From: Marinicella litoralis
GTDB taxonomy: Bacteria; Pseudomonadota; Gammaproteobacteria; Xanthomonadales; Marinicellaceae
Length of the DNA: 64,000 nt
Direction: 5' to 3'
Assembly (NCBI RefSeq): GCF_002591915.1
Contig: NZ_NIHB01000001.1
Coordinates: 1,423,866-1,487,865 of the forward strand
Position 1 is the first letter of the stretch; every line of letters begins with the position of its first letter. Made by a program: the position numbers and the translations under genes. The notes beneath the pieces were generated by a model. The model was not told the origin of the DNA, searched no databases, and worked only from the letters and a program-made list of their open reading frames with translations. Of the stretch, positions 44,080 through 53,243 are shown piece after piece.

Positions 44080-47000
44080 TGTTTTGCTCCTTTTGATTCT
44101 TTCCAGTGAGTTTCAATAAACTTGGCAACAAAACCAAGGTAAATAATGTGCTGATTAACATGCCCCCAACTATAACAGCAGCCAGCCCTCGATACAGCTC
44201 TGTTCCAGAGCCTGGCATCAATAACAAGGGTAACATGCCAAAGATACTGGTAAAGGTGCTCATAAAGATCGGACGCAATCTTAAGCGAACGGCATTGGAG
44301 ACTGCTTCTTGAGTGCTCATGCCCATTTTTTCGGCATCGCGTGCTCGCAGTACCAAGAGTATCGCATTGTTGACCACCAAGCCCAATAAAATGACAAACC
44401 CAATCATGGTTAATAAATCCATTGACTGGCTGGATTCGCCAAATGTTCTCAGTACCCAATCCAATAAGCGCAATCCCATGATGCCGCCTACAGTTGCCAT
44501 GGGTAAAGTGGTAACCACCAACAAGGCATCTTTGAATGACTGGAACATCGCACTGATTAATAAATAGAGAATAATAATGGCCAATAAAAATGAGCCAGAC
44601 AAACTGGATAAAGCAGCGTCCAGTGCTTCTGCTGTACCACGGTAAGACACACTGCTGCCCTCGGGCAGTCGCTCAGTAATAAAAGGCGTCAGTTCCTGTT
44701 TCAGCAGCGCAATGGCAGTTTCCAGAGGCATGTCCGAAGGTGGTGTCACTTGTAGGGTCAAAGTCCTTGATCTGTCCACACGCAGTATTTGTGTTGGACC
44801 TGCTGTACGTTGGATGAAAGTGAGCTCATCCAATGGAACCACATCACCATTGGCAGTATAAAGTGGTGTGGCCGCTAACTCTTCAGGTGTTTCCCAATGA
44901 TTGGCACGGAGCACGACATTCATTCGTTTATTGCCGTCAAAATACTCGCCGACAAAAGCCCCAGTGCCTAAGGAACGCAACACACCGTTTAAATCCCGTC
45001 TTGACCAGCCAGCCTCGGCAATCGCACGATCATTCGGTTTGATGTTAATCTCAGGAGCGCCCAGTTCAAGTCCAGGGGTGGTGTCTAGTCTGACTTGAGG
45101 TATCAGTTGTGAAACTTTATCATAGGCCAACTGACCGACTCGCAGTAACTCATTAAAATCTTCAGTCTGTATGTCTACACTGATGCTGCGGCCGGCTCTT
45201 GATCCGCCACCAAAAACACCACGCCTACCAGCGAATCCTCGGGCATCTGGTATTCCCGTAAGGATTTCTGTATTCATGATTTGCAGCATGCTGTCCATTT
45301 CTTCAGGATTTTTAACTCGGAAACCAACAAAGGCCCTGGAACCAAATACGCCAAAGAAATAGTTTTGTAATTTAGGTTGCTTGCTGCCATCCAGGTAAGG
45401 TTTTAAACGTGTTGAAACCACATCTGCAATTTCTTCTTTGGCAACGGAAAATGACATGCCGGGTGGGGTTGATATTCCGCCAAAACTGAAGTTTCGTTTA
45501 CCCTCTGGCAAATAATCTGCAGGTGGTCTGAGCATGTAAGCCAAGGCAAGCGGTATCAATAACAATCCGGCTATCCAACTGATTTGCTGGGTGCGGCTGC
45601 GAGTTAATCCATCCAAAAAATCAGTGATTTTACGCCACATACCAGAGTGTTTGTCACTGAAATCACCACGATGAATAAATTTAACAGTGGCTGCAGGCAG
45701 CACGGTGACGGCCACAACCAAAGAAAATATCACAGAAATAGAAATGGTTAATGCCAAATCAGTAAATATTTGACCGGCTTCATCCTTAAGGAAAACCACC
45801 GGTAAAAATATGGCAACGGTGGTTGCGGTTGAAGCCAATAAGGCACCCCAAACTTGTTGTGACCCAATCATGGCTGCTTCTTCAGCTGATTTACCCATTT
45901 CCCTGTGCCTGATGATGTTTTCCAACACCACAATGGCGGCATCCAAAACCATGCCAGTGGCAAAAGCCAAGCCGGCCAACGATATGATATTCAGGGTGCG
46001 GCCAAATACATCCAGCATGATGAATGCACCCATCAAACAAATGGGGATGGCGACTGCCACAATCAATGCTGGCGTTTTTTTGCGTAAAAATGCCCACAGA
46101 ATAAAAATGGCCAGCAACATGCCTAAGATTAAATTATTCCGCACCATATCAACAGATCCATTGGTGTATAGGGATTCGTCATAAACTTGGGTGATGGTTA
46201 AACCGGCTGGGGTTAAAGTGGTTTCTTGCAATTCAATGACTTTGGCTTTGATGTCGTCCATCAACTCAAGTAGATTAACCCCTGCTTCTGGGATGATGTT
46301 GGCAGCTATTGATGGGCCACCGTTTTGTAAAATCAGACCGCTTGGGTCTTGCATGACCACATCTATTGAAGCAATGTCTTTCAGGTAAATGGGTAAACCG
46401 TCGCGCCATTCAATCACATAATCTGACAGTGCTTGGTAGTCATATTTACTCTCAAAACGCATGGTGTATTTTCGTTTACCGACATCTTTGGTTCCCATTG
46501 AAGTGTTGCTGAAATTACCACCGACTGCGCTTAATCGAGTTAAGTCCACTCCCAGTGCTGCCGCTTGGTATGGGTCATAACTGATCCGAACTTCATAGGC
46601 CCTACCACCCACGGCATTGGCTGAAGAGACGCCATTAATTTGCTCTAATTTAGGCAGTACACTGTCGCTGATAAAGTCCAAATAGGTAACGATTGGACGG
46701 TCATTATTTTCGGTAGGAAGGATGGCAAACCAAGCAATGGCATTACCAAATGTGCGTCCACCAATGCGTAAAGTGGGTTCATTGGCATCCACTGGGTAAC
46801 CTGGTACTTGGTTCAATCGATTGATGACTTCAATCAAAGACCGTTGCATATCGACATCGGCATCAAATTCCATGTCAATACTGGCAGAAGCATAACTGGC
46901 AGTGGCTGACATCCTTTCTACCCCAGGCATTCCACGAAAAACATTTTCCTGTAGCTCTAAAATTTCAGATTCAACTTCTTCAGGAGCTGCCCCAGGCCAA

Positions 47001-47149
47001 CTGGTCGATATGTTGATGGTTGGTCTTTCAACATTGGGTGCCATTTGTATGGGGAGCCTATTGAGGCTGATATAACCAAAAATAGCTACCAGTATGATGG
47101 CAACCATCACTGCTACTCGGTTTGATAATGAGGCTTCAGTAAGTTTCAC
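44066..47149 (-). CDS. RND efflux transporter permease (AcrB-type)
   Basis: The 1027-residue protein has the usual RND layout of 12 helices and two large periplasmic loops. It starts with MKLTEASLSNRVAVMVAIIL and an SWPGAAPEEVE porter motif. The helix-4 proton site reads TGMVLDAAIVVLENI, with Asp403 but Ala404 where AcrB has a second Asp, and helix 10 has VVNNAILLV where AcrB has a Lys. This resembles heavy-metal or less studied multidrug RND groups. The start is GTG at 47149, with no strong ribosome site. It lies 70 bases after pgeF and directly before its adaptor. Confidence 0.92.
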   Translation of the reverse strand: MKLTEASLSNRVAVMVAIILVAIFGYISLNRLPIQMAPNVERPTINISTSWPGAAPEEVESEILELQENVFRGMPGVERMSATASYASASIDMEFDADVDMQRSLIEVINRLNQVPGYPVDANEPTLRIGGRTFGNAIAWFAILPTENNDRPIVTYLDFISDSVLPKLEQINGVSSANAVGGRAYEVRISYDPYQAAALGVDLTRLSAVGGNFSNTSMGTKDVGKRKYTMRFESKYDYQALSDYVIEWRDGLPIYLKDIASIDVVMQDPSGLILQNGGPSIAANIIPEAGVNLLELMDDIKAKVIELQETTLTPAGLTITQVYDESLYTNGSVDMVRNNLILGMLLAIFILWAFLRKKTPALIVAVAIPICLMGAFIMLDVFGRTLNIISLAGLAFATGMVLDAAIVVLENIIRHREMGKSAEEAAMIGSQQVWGALLASTATTVAIFLPVVFLKDEAGQIFTDLALTISISVIFSLVVAVTVLPAATVKFIHRGDFSDKHSGMWRKITDFLDGLTRSRTQQISWIAGLLLIPLALAYMLRPPADYLPEGKRNFSFGGISTPPGMSFSVAKEEIADVVSTRLKPYLDGSKQPKLQNYFFGVFGSRAFVGFRVKNPEEMDSMLQIMNTEILTGIPDARGFAGRRGVFGGGSRAGRSISVDIQTEDFNELLRVGQLAYDKVSQLIPQVRLDTTPGLELGAPEINIKPNDRAIAEAGWSRRDLNGVLRSLGTGAFVGEYFDGNKRMNVVLRANHWETPEELAATPLYTANGDVVPLDELTFIQRTAGPTQILRVDRSRTLTLQVTPPSDMPLETAIALLKQELTPFITERLPEGSSVSYRGTAEALDAALSSLSGSFLLAIIILYLLISAMFQSFKDALLVVTTLPMATVGGIMGLRLLDWVLRTFGESSQSMDLLTMIGFVILLGLVVNNAILLVLRARDAEKMGMSTQEAVSNAVRLRLRPIFMSTFTSIFGMLPLLLMPGSGTELYRGLAAVIVGGMLISTLFTLVLLPSLLKLTGKNQKEQNIATI

Positions 47150-47218
47150 GTGAGTTGAGTACAGTTAAATGAATCATTGATTTTATCAACTGCTTTGACA
47201 TTATGTCCGTGCCGAAAG

Positions 47219-47950
47219 TCACGGCTGGCATGGTTTAATCCAAGCCATGGTGCCCATTCGATGGGGTGTGGAATTTTCACGCCACGAATAATACTGCTTA
47301 TTGAGGTAAGTACATTCCATCGATTGCTGGATTTGCTTGATGCCAAGGTTTTGCAATTGAATTTCAGCCATTGTATACAGACTGGCCAGGCTGTTGTGAT
47401 CAATGATTTCTGTAAAGGCGTTGTTGGCATCAGGATGGCGTTTTAAATAATTAACAACAAATGATTCGTCCACTTCATATTGATCCTGCAATATGCAGGG
47501 ACCAAACCAAACTAGTACTTCATGTTGGGGATTGATGGCTTCCAGGGTCTGACTTAAAATATTGGCATACAAACTCCTCCAACCGCAATGGACTGCGGCA
47601 ACAAATGAACCCTCCGTGTCGGTCATAATGACGGGTAAACAATCGGCTGTCATCACGGCACAAATAACATCAGGCAATCGAGTGAAACAGGCATCTGCTT
47701 GTACATCAAAGTGCGCTTTGGGTGGTTCAAGGTATTCAATGACCTGGTTACCATGGACTTGTTGCATAAAGATCGGCTCATGAGGCAATTCAAAGGCTGT
47801 TATCAAAGCATGCATATGGTCAGGATCAGCGTGGTTTGGGTGGACATCAAAGCCATTTGTGGGGTTCGAAAGTGGGTTGATCAGTGAGCGGCTGGTTTGT
47901 AATACCTTGACACGAGCAGGTCTTTGCCATTGATTAATGAGGTGCGTCAT
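47219..47950 (-). CDS. pgeF: Peptidoglycan editing factor PgeF (YfiH, laccase-domain)
   Basis: The 243-residue protein has the YfiH/DUF152 zinc or copper site: MTADCLPVIMTD, VAAVHCGWRSLYANIL and later a SWREN-type end. The family was called polyphenol oxidase; in E. coli PgeF it hydrolyses wrongly incorporated amino acids (L-Ser) from peptidoglycan precursors. It follows rluD, as in many gammaproteobacteria. A 145-base gap with a long inverted repeat separates the two. RND efflux genes follow instead of the usual clpB. Confidence 0.92.
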   Translation of the reverse strand: MTHLINQWQRPARVKVLQTSRSLINPLSNPTNGFDVHPNHADPDHMHALITAFELPHEPIFMQQVHGNQVIEYLEPPKAHFDVQADACFTRLPDVICAVMTADCLPVIMTDTEGSFVAAVHCGWRSLYANILSQTLEAINPQHEVLVWFGPCILQDQYEVDESFVVNYLKRHPDANNAFTEIIDHNSLASLYTMAEIQLQNLGIKQIQQSMECTYLNKQYYSWRENSTPHRMGTMAWIKPCQP

Positions 47951-47958
47951 AAAAAAAG

Positions 47959-48031
47959 AAGGGTCAATTTAAGTAAATATGTGGAAGAGGGAGTAAAGCC
48001 ACAAGTATCTAGGAATTGAATAATTGACCCC
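47959..48031. repeat. Spaced inverted repeat between rluD and pgeF
   Basis: GGGTCAATT (47961-47969) and AATTGACCC (48022-48030) are perfect inverted copies separated by about 50 bases, with one extra paired A/T at each edge broken by an added C. It could fold the rluD-pgeF leader RNA into a long arm. No function can be named. Confidence 0.4.
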
Positions 48032-48064
48032 TTAGATAATATTCCAATAAACTAATATTAACTA

Positions 48065-48083
48065 AAAATGCGAGCAAATGCTC
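48065..48083 (-). terminator. Weak terminator-like hairpin after rluD
   Basis: GAGCA and TGCTC (48072-48083) form a five-base stem with a tiny loop, and the minus strand continues GCATTTTTAG. It is 13 bases beyond the rluD stop. The short stem makes this a weak call. Confidence 0.35.
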
Positions 48084-48095
48084 ATATTTATTGAT

Positions 48096-49097
48096 TTATT
48101 CGACGTATTCCACCTCAAAATCATCAAAATCATCTTGTTTTATGTCTAAAAACTCCAAATCTTCGAGTAATTGACACAAATCGTCAGGCAAATTAGCATT
48201 GACTGTTATCAGTTCATTTGTGATTGGATGTACAAATTCAAGTTTTTCCGCGTGTAATGCTTGTCTAGGGAATGACCTCAATACTTCTTTCAATTCACTG
48301 TCAACTTGAGCGTCAACTCTGTTTGGATTGCCATATAAAGGGTCGCCGACCAATGGATGGCCCATGTGATGCATGTGAACCCTGATTTGGTGTGTACGTC
48401 CGGTTTCTAAATTTACCCTCACACTGGTGTAATGATCAAAGTGTTCTATCGGTTCATAATGCGTAATGGCTTCTTTCCCATTCATCACGACAGCCATTCG
48501 TACCCTTTGGGTTTTGTGCCGGCCAATTTGATTGCTGACAGTGCCTGCGGTTTTAAGTTGACCCCGTACCACACAAAAGTATTGTCTCTTGATGTCATGG
48601 GTTTTTAACAGTTCAACTAATTTGAGTTGGCACAGTGAAGTTTTTGCCACCACCATTAAACCTGATGTGTCTTTATCCAGTCGATGAACGATGCCAGCCC
48701 TGGGTAACATGGCTTGCTCTTGACTCATGCCTAATAAGCCATTTAACAAGGTTCCAGTTGGGTTGCCATTACCCGGATGAACCACCAATCCGGCAGGTTT
48801 ATTCAACACCAATAAGTATTCATCCTCGAATAAAATGTCCAAATCCATCTGCTCAGGTTGGTCATCAACCACTTGTTCTAACAAGATATCGATGTCAATC
48901 ACTTCAAATCCTTTTAAAAGGGTTTTGCTTTTGGTATTATGGCCGTTGATTTTGACATCACCCTTTTTAATCCATTGCTGGATAGTGGCTCTGGAGTGAT
49001 CCGGAAAGAGGCTGGTCAAAAATTGGTCAATGCGTGAACCGGTTGATTCAGTAGTGACATTAATTCGTTGTTGAATCTTGTGATCGTTTTCATTCAT
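48096..49097 (-). CDS. rluD: 23S rRNA pseudouridine(1911/1915/1917) synthase RluD
   Basis: The 333-residue enzyme has an N-terminal S4 RNA-binding domain (SRIDQFLTSLFPDHSRATIQ; WIKKGDVKINGHNTKSKTLL) and a catalytic domain with HRLDKDTSGLMVVAKT holding the catalytic Asp, GRTHQIRVHMHHMGHPLVGD and HAEKLEFVHPIT. It makes three pseudouridines in helix 69 of 23S rRNA. An acidic C-terminal tail of about 20 residues follows. It is divergent from bamD, the normal gammaproteobacterial order. Confidence 0.95.
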   Translation of the reverse strand: MNENDHKIQQRINVTTESTGSRIDQFLTSLFPDHSRATIQQWIKKGDVKINGHNTKSKTLLKGFEVIDIDILLEQVVDDQPEQMDLDILFEDEYLLVLNKPAGLVVHPGNGNPTGTLLNGLLGMSQEQAMLPRAGIVHRLDKDTSGLMVVAKTSLCQLKLVELLKTHDIKRQYFCVVRGQLKTAGTVSNQIGRHKTQRVRMAVVMNGKEAITHYEPIEHFDHYTSVRVNLETGRTHQIRVHMHHMGHPLVGDPLYGNPNRVDAQVDSELKEVLRSFPRQALHAEKLEFVHPITNELITVNANLPDDLCQLLEDLEFLDIKQDDFDDFEVEYVE

Positions 49098-49232
49098 GGC
49101 CGTATTTTACATTGCCAAATTTCATATTGCTTATGAAAAGCTGTGAGTTTTAACTTAAATTTACGTGCGATGAGGTTAATGTGACACATTTTTATCAAAC
49201 TGGATGGTTCGGTTTTGAATTGAGGTTTATAA

Positions 49233-50069
49233 ATGTTGCAAAACAACAGAACAAATTTAACAAAATGGCTACTGCTTTTGATAGTGGCTACATTGCTTTT
49301 ACAAGGCTGTGGAAAAAAAGACGAAGTTAAAGAAGTAGAAGTCACTAAATTAACATCGTTAGAAATGTATTTGGCCGCAAAAAGGGCTTTGGATGCTGGC
49401 GTATGGTCAACAGCAGCTGACAAATACAAAGCATTGCGTTCTCATTACCCATTCGGGCATTATACCGAACAAGGTTCATTGGAGTTGGCTTATGCGCAGT
49501 ATAAGTTGTTCCGTATGGAGCAAGCGGTAACATCTGTCGATCGTTTCATCAAAAATTATCCAGCTCATAAAAATCTTGATTATGCTTATTACCTTAAAGG
49601 CTTGATATATTTCGACAGCGATCGGGGATTCATGCAAAGAATGAACCCAGATAAATCAGCTGATAGAAATCAGGATAATATACGCAATGCCTTCACTGCA
49701 TTTAAGAATTTCATTGAAAGATACCCTGACAGCTCATATGCACCAGATGCCAAAAAACGCATGGTTTACTTAAAGAATCAATTGGCAGCTTATGAGGTCC
49801 AAGTGGCAACCTATTATTTGCGCCGTGGGGCTCCAATTGCTGCGGTTAATCGAGCTAAATTTGTTTTGGAGTCATTTCAAGACACCCCATCTGTAGCCAA
49901 TGCCTTGGCTTTGATGGTTGAGTCGTATGAAACACTTGATGAGCCAGAGCTTGCCGAACAAAGTAAGCAAATGTTGGCTGCCAATTATCCCAATCACCAA
50001 TACTTATCTGAGGGTGATTTGGATTTATCAACAGATGTTCTTCAATGGAAAGACATCTGGCCCTTTTGA
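49233..50069 (+). CDS. bamD: Outer-membrane assembly lipoprotein BamD
   Basis: The 278-residue lipoprotein has lipobox LQGC with Cys26 and five TPR-type helix pairs (ALDAGVWSTAADKYKALRSHYPFGHY, AQYKLFRMEQAVTSVDRFIKNYP, and the later AFTAFKNFIERYPDS and MVESYETLDEPELAEQSKQML). BamD is the essential partner of BamA in inserting beta-barrels. The region ends with LQWKDIWPF as in relatives. It is divergent from rluD and ends in a good terminator. Confidence 0.95.
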   Translation: MLQNNRTNLTKWLLLLIVATLLLQGCGKKDEVKEVEVTKLTSLEMYLAAKRALDAGVWSTAADKYKALRSHYPFGHYTEQGSLELAYAQYKLFRMEQAVTSVDRFIKNYPAHKNLDYAYYLKGLIYFDSDRGFMQRMNPDKSADRNQDNIRNAFTAFKNFIERYPDSSYAPDAKKRMVYLKNQLAAYEVQVATYYLRRGAPIAAVNRAKFVLESFQDTPSVANALALMVESYETLDEPELAEQSKQMLAANYPNHQYLSEGDLDLSTDVLQWKDIWPF

Positions 50070-50094
50070 TTCATTAAATCATAGAGTCAACAAG

Positions 50095-50131
50095 GCCAGT
50101 GATTTTCATTAAGTCACTGGCTTTTTTTTTT
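50095..50131 (+). terminator. Rho-independent terminator after bamD
   Basis: GCCAGTGA (50095-50102) pairs with TCACTGGC (50114-50121) around an 11-base loop and is followed by ten T. It ends just before the ribosome site and start of the MarC-family gene. Confidence 0.92.
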
Positions 50132-50142
50132 AGGATTAATTT

Positions 50143-50730
50143 ATGGATATTTTATCTGCAACCATACTGCTGTTTTTAATTCTTGACCCTTTAGGAAACA
50201 TCCCCATATTTCTGACACAGTTAGAGAAGGTTGAAAACCGGTTCCAAGTACTTGCCAGAGAATTGTTGTTGGCTTTGGCCATTTTGTTTTTATTTTTATT
50301 TTTTGGTAAACAGATGTTGGATTTCCTTCATCTAGAACAGGTATCAGTATCACTGGCCGGTGCGATTATATTGTTCATCATTGCCCTGCGCATGATATTC
50401 CCAGCCAGTCGACAATATGGTGACGAAGAAGAAGCTGATGAAGCGCCGTTCTTGGTTCCCTTGGCCATTCCATTGGTGGCCGGCCCATCAATCTTAGCCA
50501 CACTGATTTTATTGGCCAGCAAACACCCGGAGCAATTTGATATTTTAGCCATTGCTTTATTCATTGCCTGGTTGCTGTCTGCCATCATCTTGTTTTCCGC
50601 CACAGCCATGCAAAAATACCTCGGAAAAAATGGCATGATAGCGATTGAACGCTTGATGGGAATGATCTTAATTGCCATAGCGGTTCAAATGTTCTTGGAT
50701 GGCATCAGAGCGTTTTTGGACTCTGTGTGA
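50143..50730 (+). CDS. MarC family integral membrane protein
   Basis: The 195-residue protein has six predicted helices and the MarC/YhgN marks: FLILDPLGNIPIFLTQL at the start, VSLAGAIILFIIALRMIF, and FLVPLAIPLVAGPSILATLI in the middle. Members of UPF0056 are widespread inner-membrane proteins whose role is unknown; an early link with multiple antibiotic resistance was not upheld. It is a single gene between bamD and the pantothenate operon. AGGA about ten bases upstream serves as the ribosome site. Confidence 0.9.
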   Translation: MDILSATILLFLILDPLGNIPIFLTQLEKVENRFQVLARELLLALAILFLFLFFGKQMLDFLHLEQVSVSLAGAIILFIIALRMIFPASRQYGDEEEADEAPFLVPLAIPLVAGPSILATLILLASKHPEQFDILAIALFIAWLLSAIILFSATAMQKYLGKNGMIAIERLMGMILIAIAVQMFLDGIRAFLDSV

Positions 50731-50875
50731 CTGGATTTATGACTGATTGTCTTTCATTCACTTGAAATTCATAAAAACAAACTTATAATTCAACCAGCAC
50801 TGATTCATTGTGAACAGTGACTTATCAATTTGATTGTTTTCTTGAATCAATCGACAATATATGAGGACTTGATCT

Positions 50876-51685
50876 GTGAATCGACAGGTACCTGAAAAAA
50901 TAGCCATTGTGGGTAATGGTAAAATGGCAAAACACATGATTCGTTATTTTGAATTAGTGAGTCAGCCTTATGTTCAATGGTTTCGGCCATCGAATACATT
51001 CAATGCATCCGCACAATCCAATCGTTCCAGGTTGGGATTGTTTAAGCAAAAATTAAATAAAATTCTCAATCATTCAAATGATTCATTGGCTGCATCCATA
51101 ACAGATGTTTCAACGGTTTTGTTATTGATTCCTGATGATCAGATTGAAGAATTCATCACTAAGCAGCCTTCACTACAAGGCAAAAACTTGGTGCATTTCT
51201 CCGGATCCTTGTTTACCGATAAAGCGGCTGGGTGTCATCCATTAATGACTTTTGGTGAGGGCTTGTATGATTTGCCAAGGTATCAATCGATTCCATTTGT
51301 CATTGATGAACATGTTGAATTCAATCAACTGTTTCCATTATTCAGCAACCCAGTACACGCCATCAAACCTGAACAAAAGTGCATGTACCATGCCATGTGT
51401 GTGATGGCAGGTAACTTTGCTCAATTGATGTGGCAAGCAACTGGTAAAGAATTACATCAGATGGGACTTCCTGCAGATTTAATGTCCGAGTATCTGCAAC
51501 AGAACACAGCTAATTTTATTAAAGACCCCGCATCATCAGCCACAGGACCCTTGGTAAGAGGTGACTCCAATGCAATCAAAAAACATCAAAAAGCTTTGAT
51601 TAACCACCCATTGGGAAATCTTTACCAAGCTTTCTGTGATGTGTATGACAATGAAATTAAGACACTTAAAAGGAGTCAAGTATGA
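50876..51685 (+). CDS. panG: PanG-like ketopantoate reductase candidate (Rossmann plus DUF2520)
   Basis: The 269-residue protein has an N-terminal Rossmann fold starting KIAIVGNGKMAKHMIRYF (G-x-G-x-M) and VLLLIPDDQIEEF, then the HFSGSLFTDKAAGCHPLMTF segment and an all-helical C-terminal half with MCVMAGNFAQLM. This is the Rossmann-like/DUF2520 architecture. A member from Francisella, PanG, was shown to reduce ketopantoate. Here it is the first gene of a pan/coa operon that has no panE, so the same role is likely. Start is GTG at 50876; it overlaps panB by four bases. The exact substrate is inferred from context. Confidence 0.78.
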   Translation: MNRQVPEKIAIVGNGKMAKHMIRYFELVSQPYVQWFRPSNTFNASAQSNRSRLGLFKQKLNKILNHSNDSLAASITDVSTVLLLIPDDQIEEFITKQPSLQGKNLVHFSGSLFTDKAAGCHPLMTFGEGLYDLPRYQSIPFVIDEHVEFNQLFPLFSNPVHAIKPEQKCMYHAMCVMAGNFAQLMWQATGKELHQMGLPADLMSEYLQQNTANFIKDPASSATGPLVRGDSNAIKKHQKALINHPLGNLYQAFCDVYDNEIKTLKRSQV

Positions 51686-52470
51686 GCAACATCAATCAAT
51701 TGGTTGCTAAAAAGTTAGCCGGCGAAAAACTGGCCATGTTGACTTGTTATGATTATTCATCAGCGCTGATCATGAGTCAGTCTGATGTGGAAATGATTTT
51801 AGTTGGAGACTCCGCGGCTATGGTCATGCATGGTGAAAGCTCGACATTACCCATCGATTACCACACCATGGCGCAACATGTTCGGGCGGTGGCCAAAGGT
51901 GCACCCAATAAATTCATTATTGGAGACATGCCTTTTTTGTCTTATCGAAAATCTTTGGATGAGAACATGCAGGCAGTTGAAACATTGATGAAAGCAGGTG
52001 CACACGCGATTAAGTTAGAAGGGGTTACAGGGAATGAAACTTTAATCAAACACATAGTTGAATCGGGTATTCCAGTAATGGGTCATTTGGGCTTGACCCC
52101 GCAATCGGTTAATCAATTAGGTGGTTTTAAGGTACAGGGTAAATCGGTAGATGCTCAGAAAAAAATCATTGAAGATGCGAAAACCTTAGAATCTTTGGGC
52201 TGTTTTTCCGTGGTTCTGGAGTGTGTACCTGATGAACTAACCAAGGAATTGGTAAAATACACAAATATGATAACCATTGGTATTGGTGCTGGAGCAGCGG
52301 TCGATGGCCAAGTGCTTGTTTTACAAGACATGCTGGGATTTTCATCCAGTTTTAGTCCAAAATTTTTGCGCCGATATTTAAACACAGAAAAATTATTTTT
52401 GGAGGCGTTCAATGCCTATGCCAAAGACGTCAAAAATAAACAATACCCAGATCAATCGGAGCAATATTGA
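51682..52470 (+). CDS. panB: 3-methyl-2-oxobutanoate hydroxymethyltransferase
   Basis: The 262-residue TIM-barrel enzyme has MLTCYDYSSALIMSQSDVEMILVGDSAAMVMHG, the DMPFLSYRKSLDENMQ loop, AIKLEG, GHLGLTPQSVN and IGIGAGAAVDGQVLVLQDMLG, all conserved in PanB. It adds a hydroxymethyl group from methylene-THF to ketoisovalerate to give ketopantoate, the substrate for the gene before it. It overlaps panG (ATGA), and its stop shares one base with the panC start. Confidence 0.96.
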   Translation: MSNINQLVAKKLAGEKLAMLTCYDYSSALIMSQSDVEMILVGDSAAMVMHGESSTLPIDYHTMAQHVRAVAKGAPNKFIIGDMPFLSYRKSLDENMQAVETLMKAGAHAIKLEGVTGNETLIKHIVESGIPVMGHLGLTPQSVNQLGGFKVQGKSVDAQKKIIEDAKTLESLGCFSVVLECVPDELTKELVKYTNMITIGIGAGAAVDGQVLVLQDMLGFSSSFSPKFLRRYLNTEKLFLEAFNAYAKDVKNKQYPDQSEQY

Positions 52471-53243
52471 TGCTCAGAATCGATTCCATTGATGCATGGC
52501 AAGCTTACCGTAAAAACGTGGATGGTGATATAGGCTTGGTACCTACCATGGGTGCATTGCATGCTGGGCACCTGTCTTTGGTCAATGCAGCCAAAAGCAG
52601 CAATGAACATGTGGTGGTCAGTATCTTTGTCAATCCCACTCAGTTCAATCAAGCCAATGATTTTGAAAAATATCCAAATACCCTGGATGAGGATTTAAGC
52701 CAATTGGCCCAGTCAGGTGTAGACGCGGTATTTATGCCTACTTTTGAATTGATGTACCCTGACAATTACATATACCAATTAACTGAAAAAGACTTGAGTA
52801 CTCAATTTTGCGGTGCACACAGGCCGGGCCATTTTGATGGTGTTTTGACGGTGGTGATGAAATTGTTGAATTTAGTCCAACCAAACCAAGCATTTTTTGG
52901 GGAAAAAGATTTTCAACAGTTGGCGCTGATCAAAGGTATGGTTAAAGCGTTTTTTATTAACACTCAAATTGTATCTTGTCCCATTGTCCGTGAAGCCGAT
53001 GGCTTGGCCATGAGTTCACGAAATTTGAGGTTGTCAGCGATTGAACGAAAAGTGGCTCCTCAGTTGTATGCCACATTGAATTCAGACAGTACTTTGAAAG
53101 AAAAAACTGAACACTTAAATACCATAGGATTTGATGTGGACTATTTAGCTGTTATGGGCGATAGGTTATTGGTCGCTGCTACTTTGGGAGAAATAAGATT
53201 GATCGATAATGTACCTTATGACATGCCAGGGGATAAAGCATGA
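52470..53243 (+). CDS. panC: Pantothenate synthetase
   Basis: The 257-residue enzyme has VPTMGALHAGHLSLV (nucleotide HxGH), VSIFVNPTQFN, EKYPNTLDEDL, FCGAHRPGHFDGVLTVV, FGEKDFQQL and a READGLAMSSRN motif, which are the PanC signature. It joins pantoate and beta-alanine using ATP. The start is ATG at 52470 sharing its A with the panB stop (TGATG); the TTG just before is not needed. The tail is somewhat short, with a changed end compared with E. coli (283 residues). Confidence 0.95.
   Translation: MLRIDSIDAWQAYRKNVDGDIGLVPTMGALHAGHLSLVNAAKSSNEHVVVSIFVNPTQFNQANDFEKYPNTLDEDLSQLAQSGVDAVFMPTFELMYPDNYIYQLTEKDLSTQFCGAHRPGHFDGVLTVVMKLLNLVQPNQAFFGEKDFQQLALIKGMVKAFFINTQIVSCPIVREADGLAMSSRNLRLSAIERKVAPQLYATLNSDSTLKEKTEHLNTIGFDVDYLAVMGDRLLVAATLGEIRLIDNVPYDMPGDKA

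Noticed and set aside
47146..47430. Open frame of 94 codons between pgeF and the RND permease
   Set aside because: It lies mostly inside pgeF in another frame and has no ribosome site.
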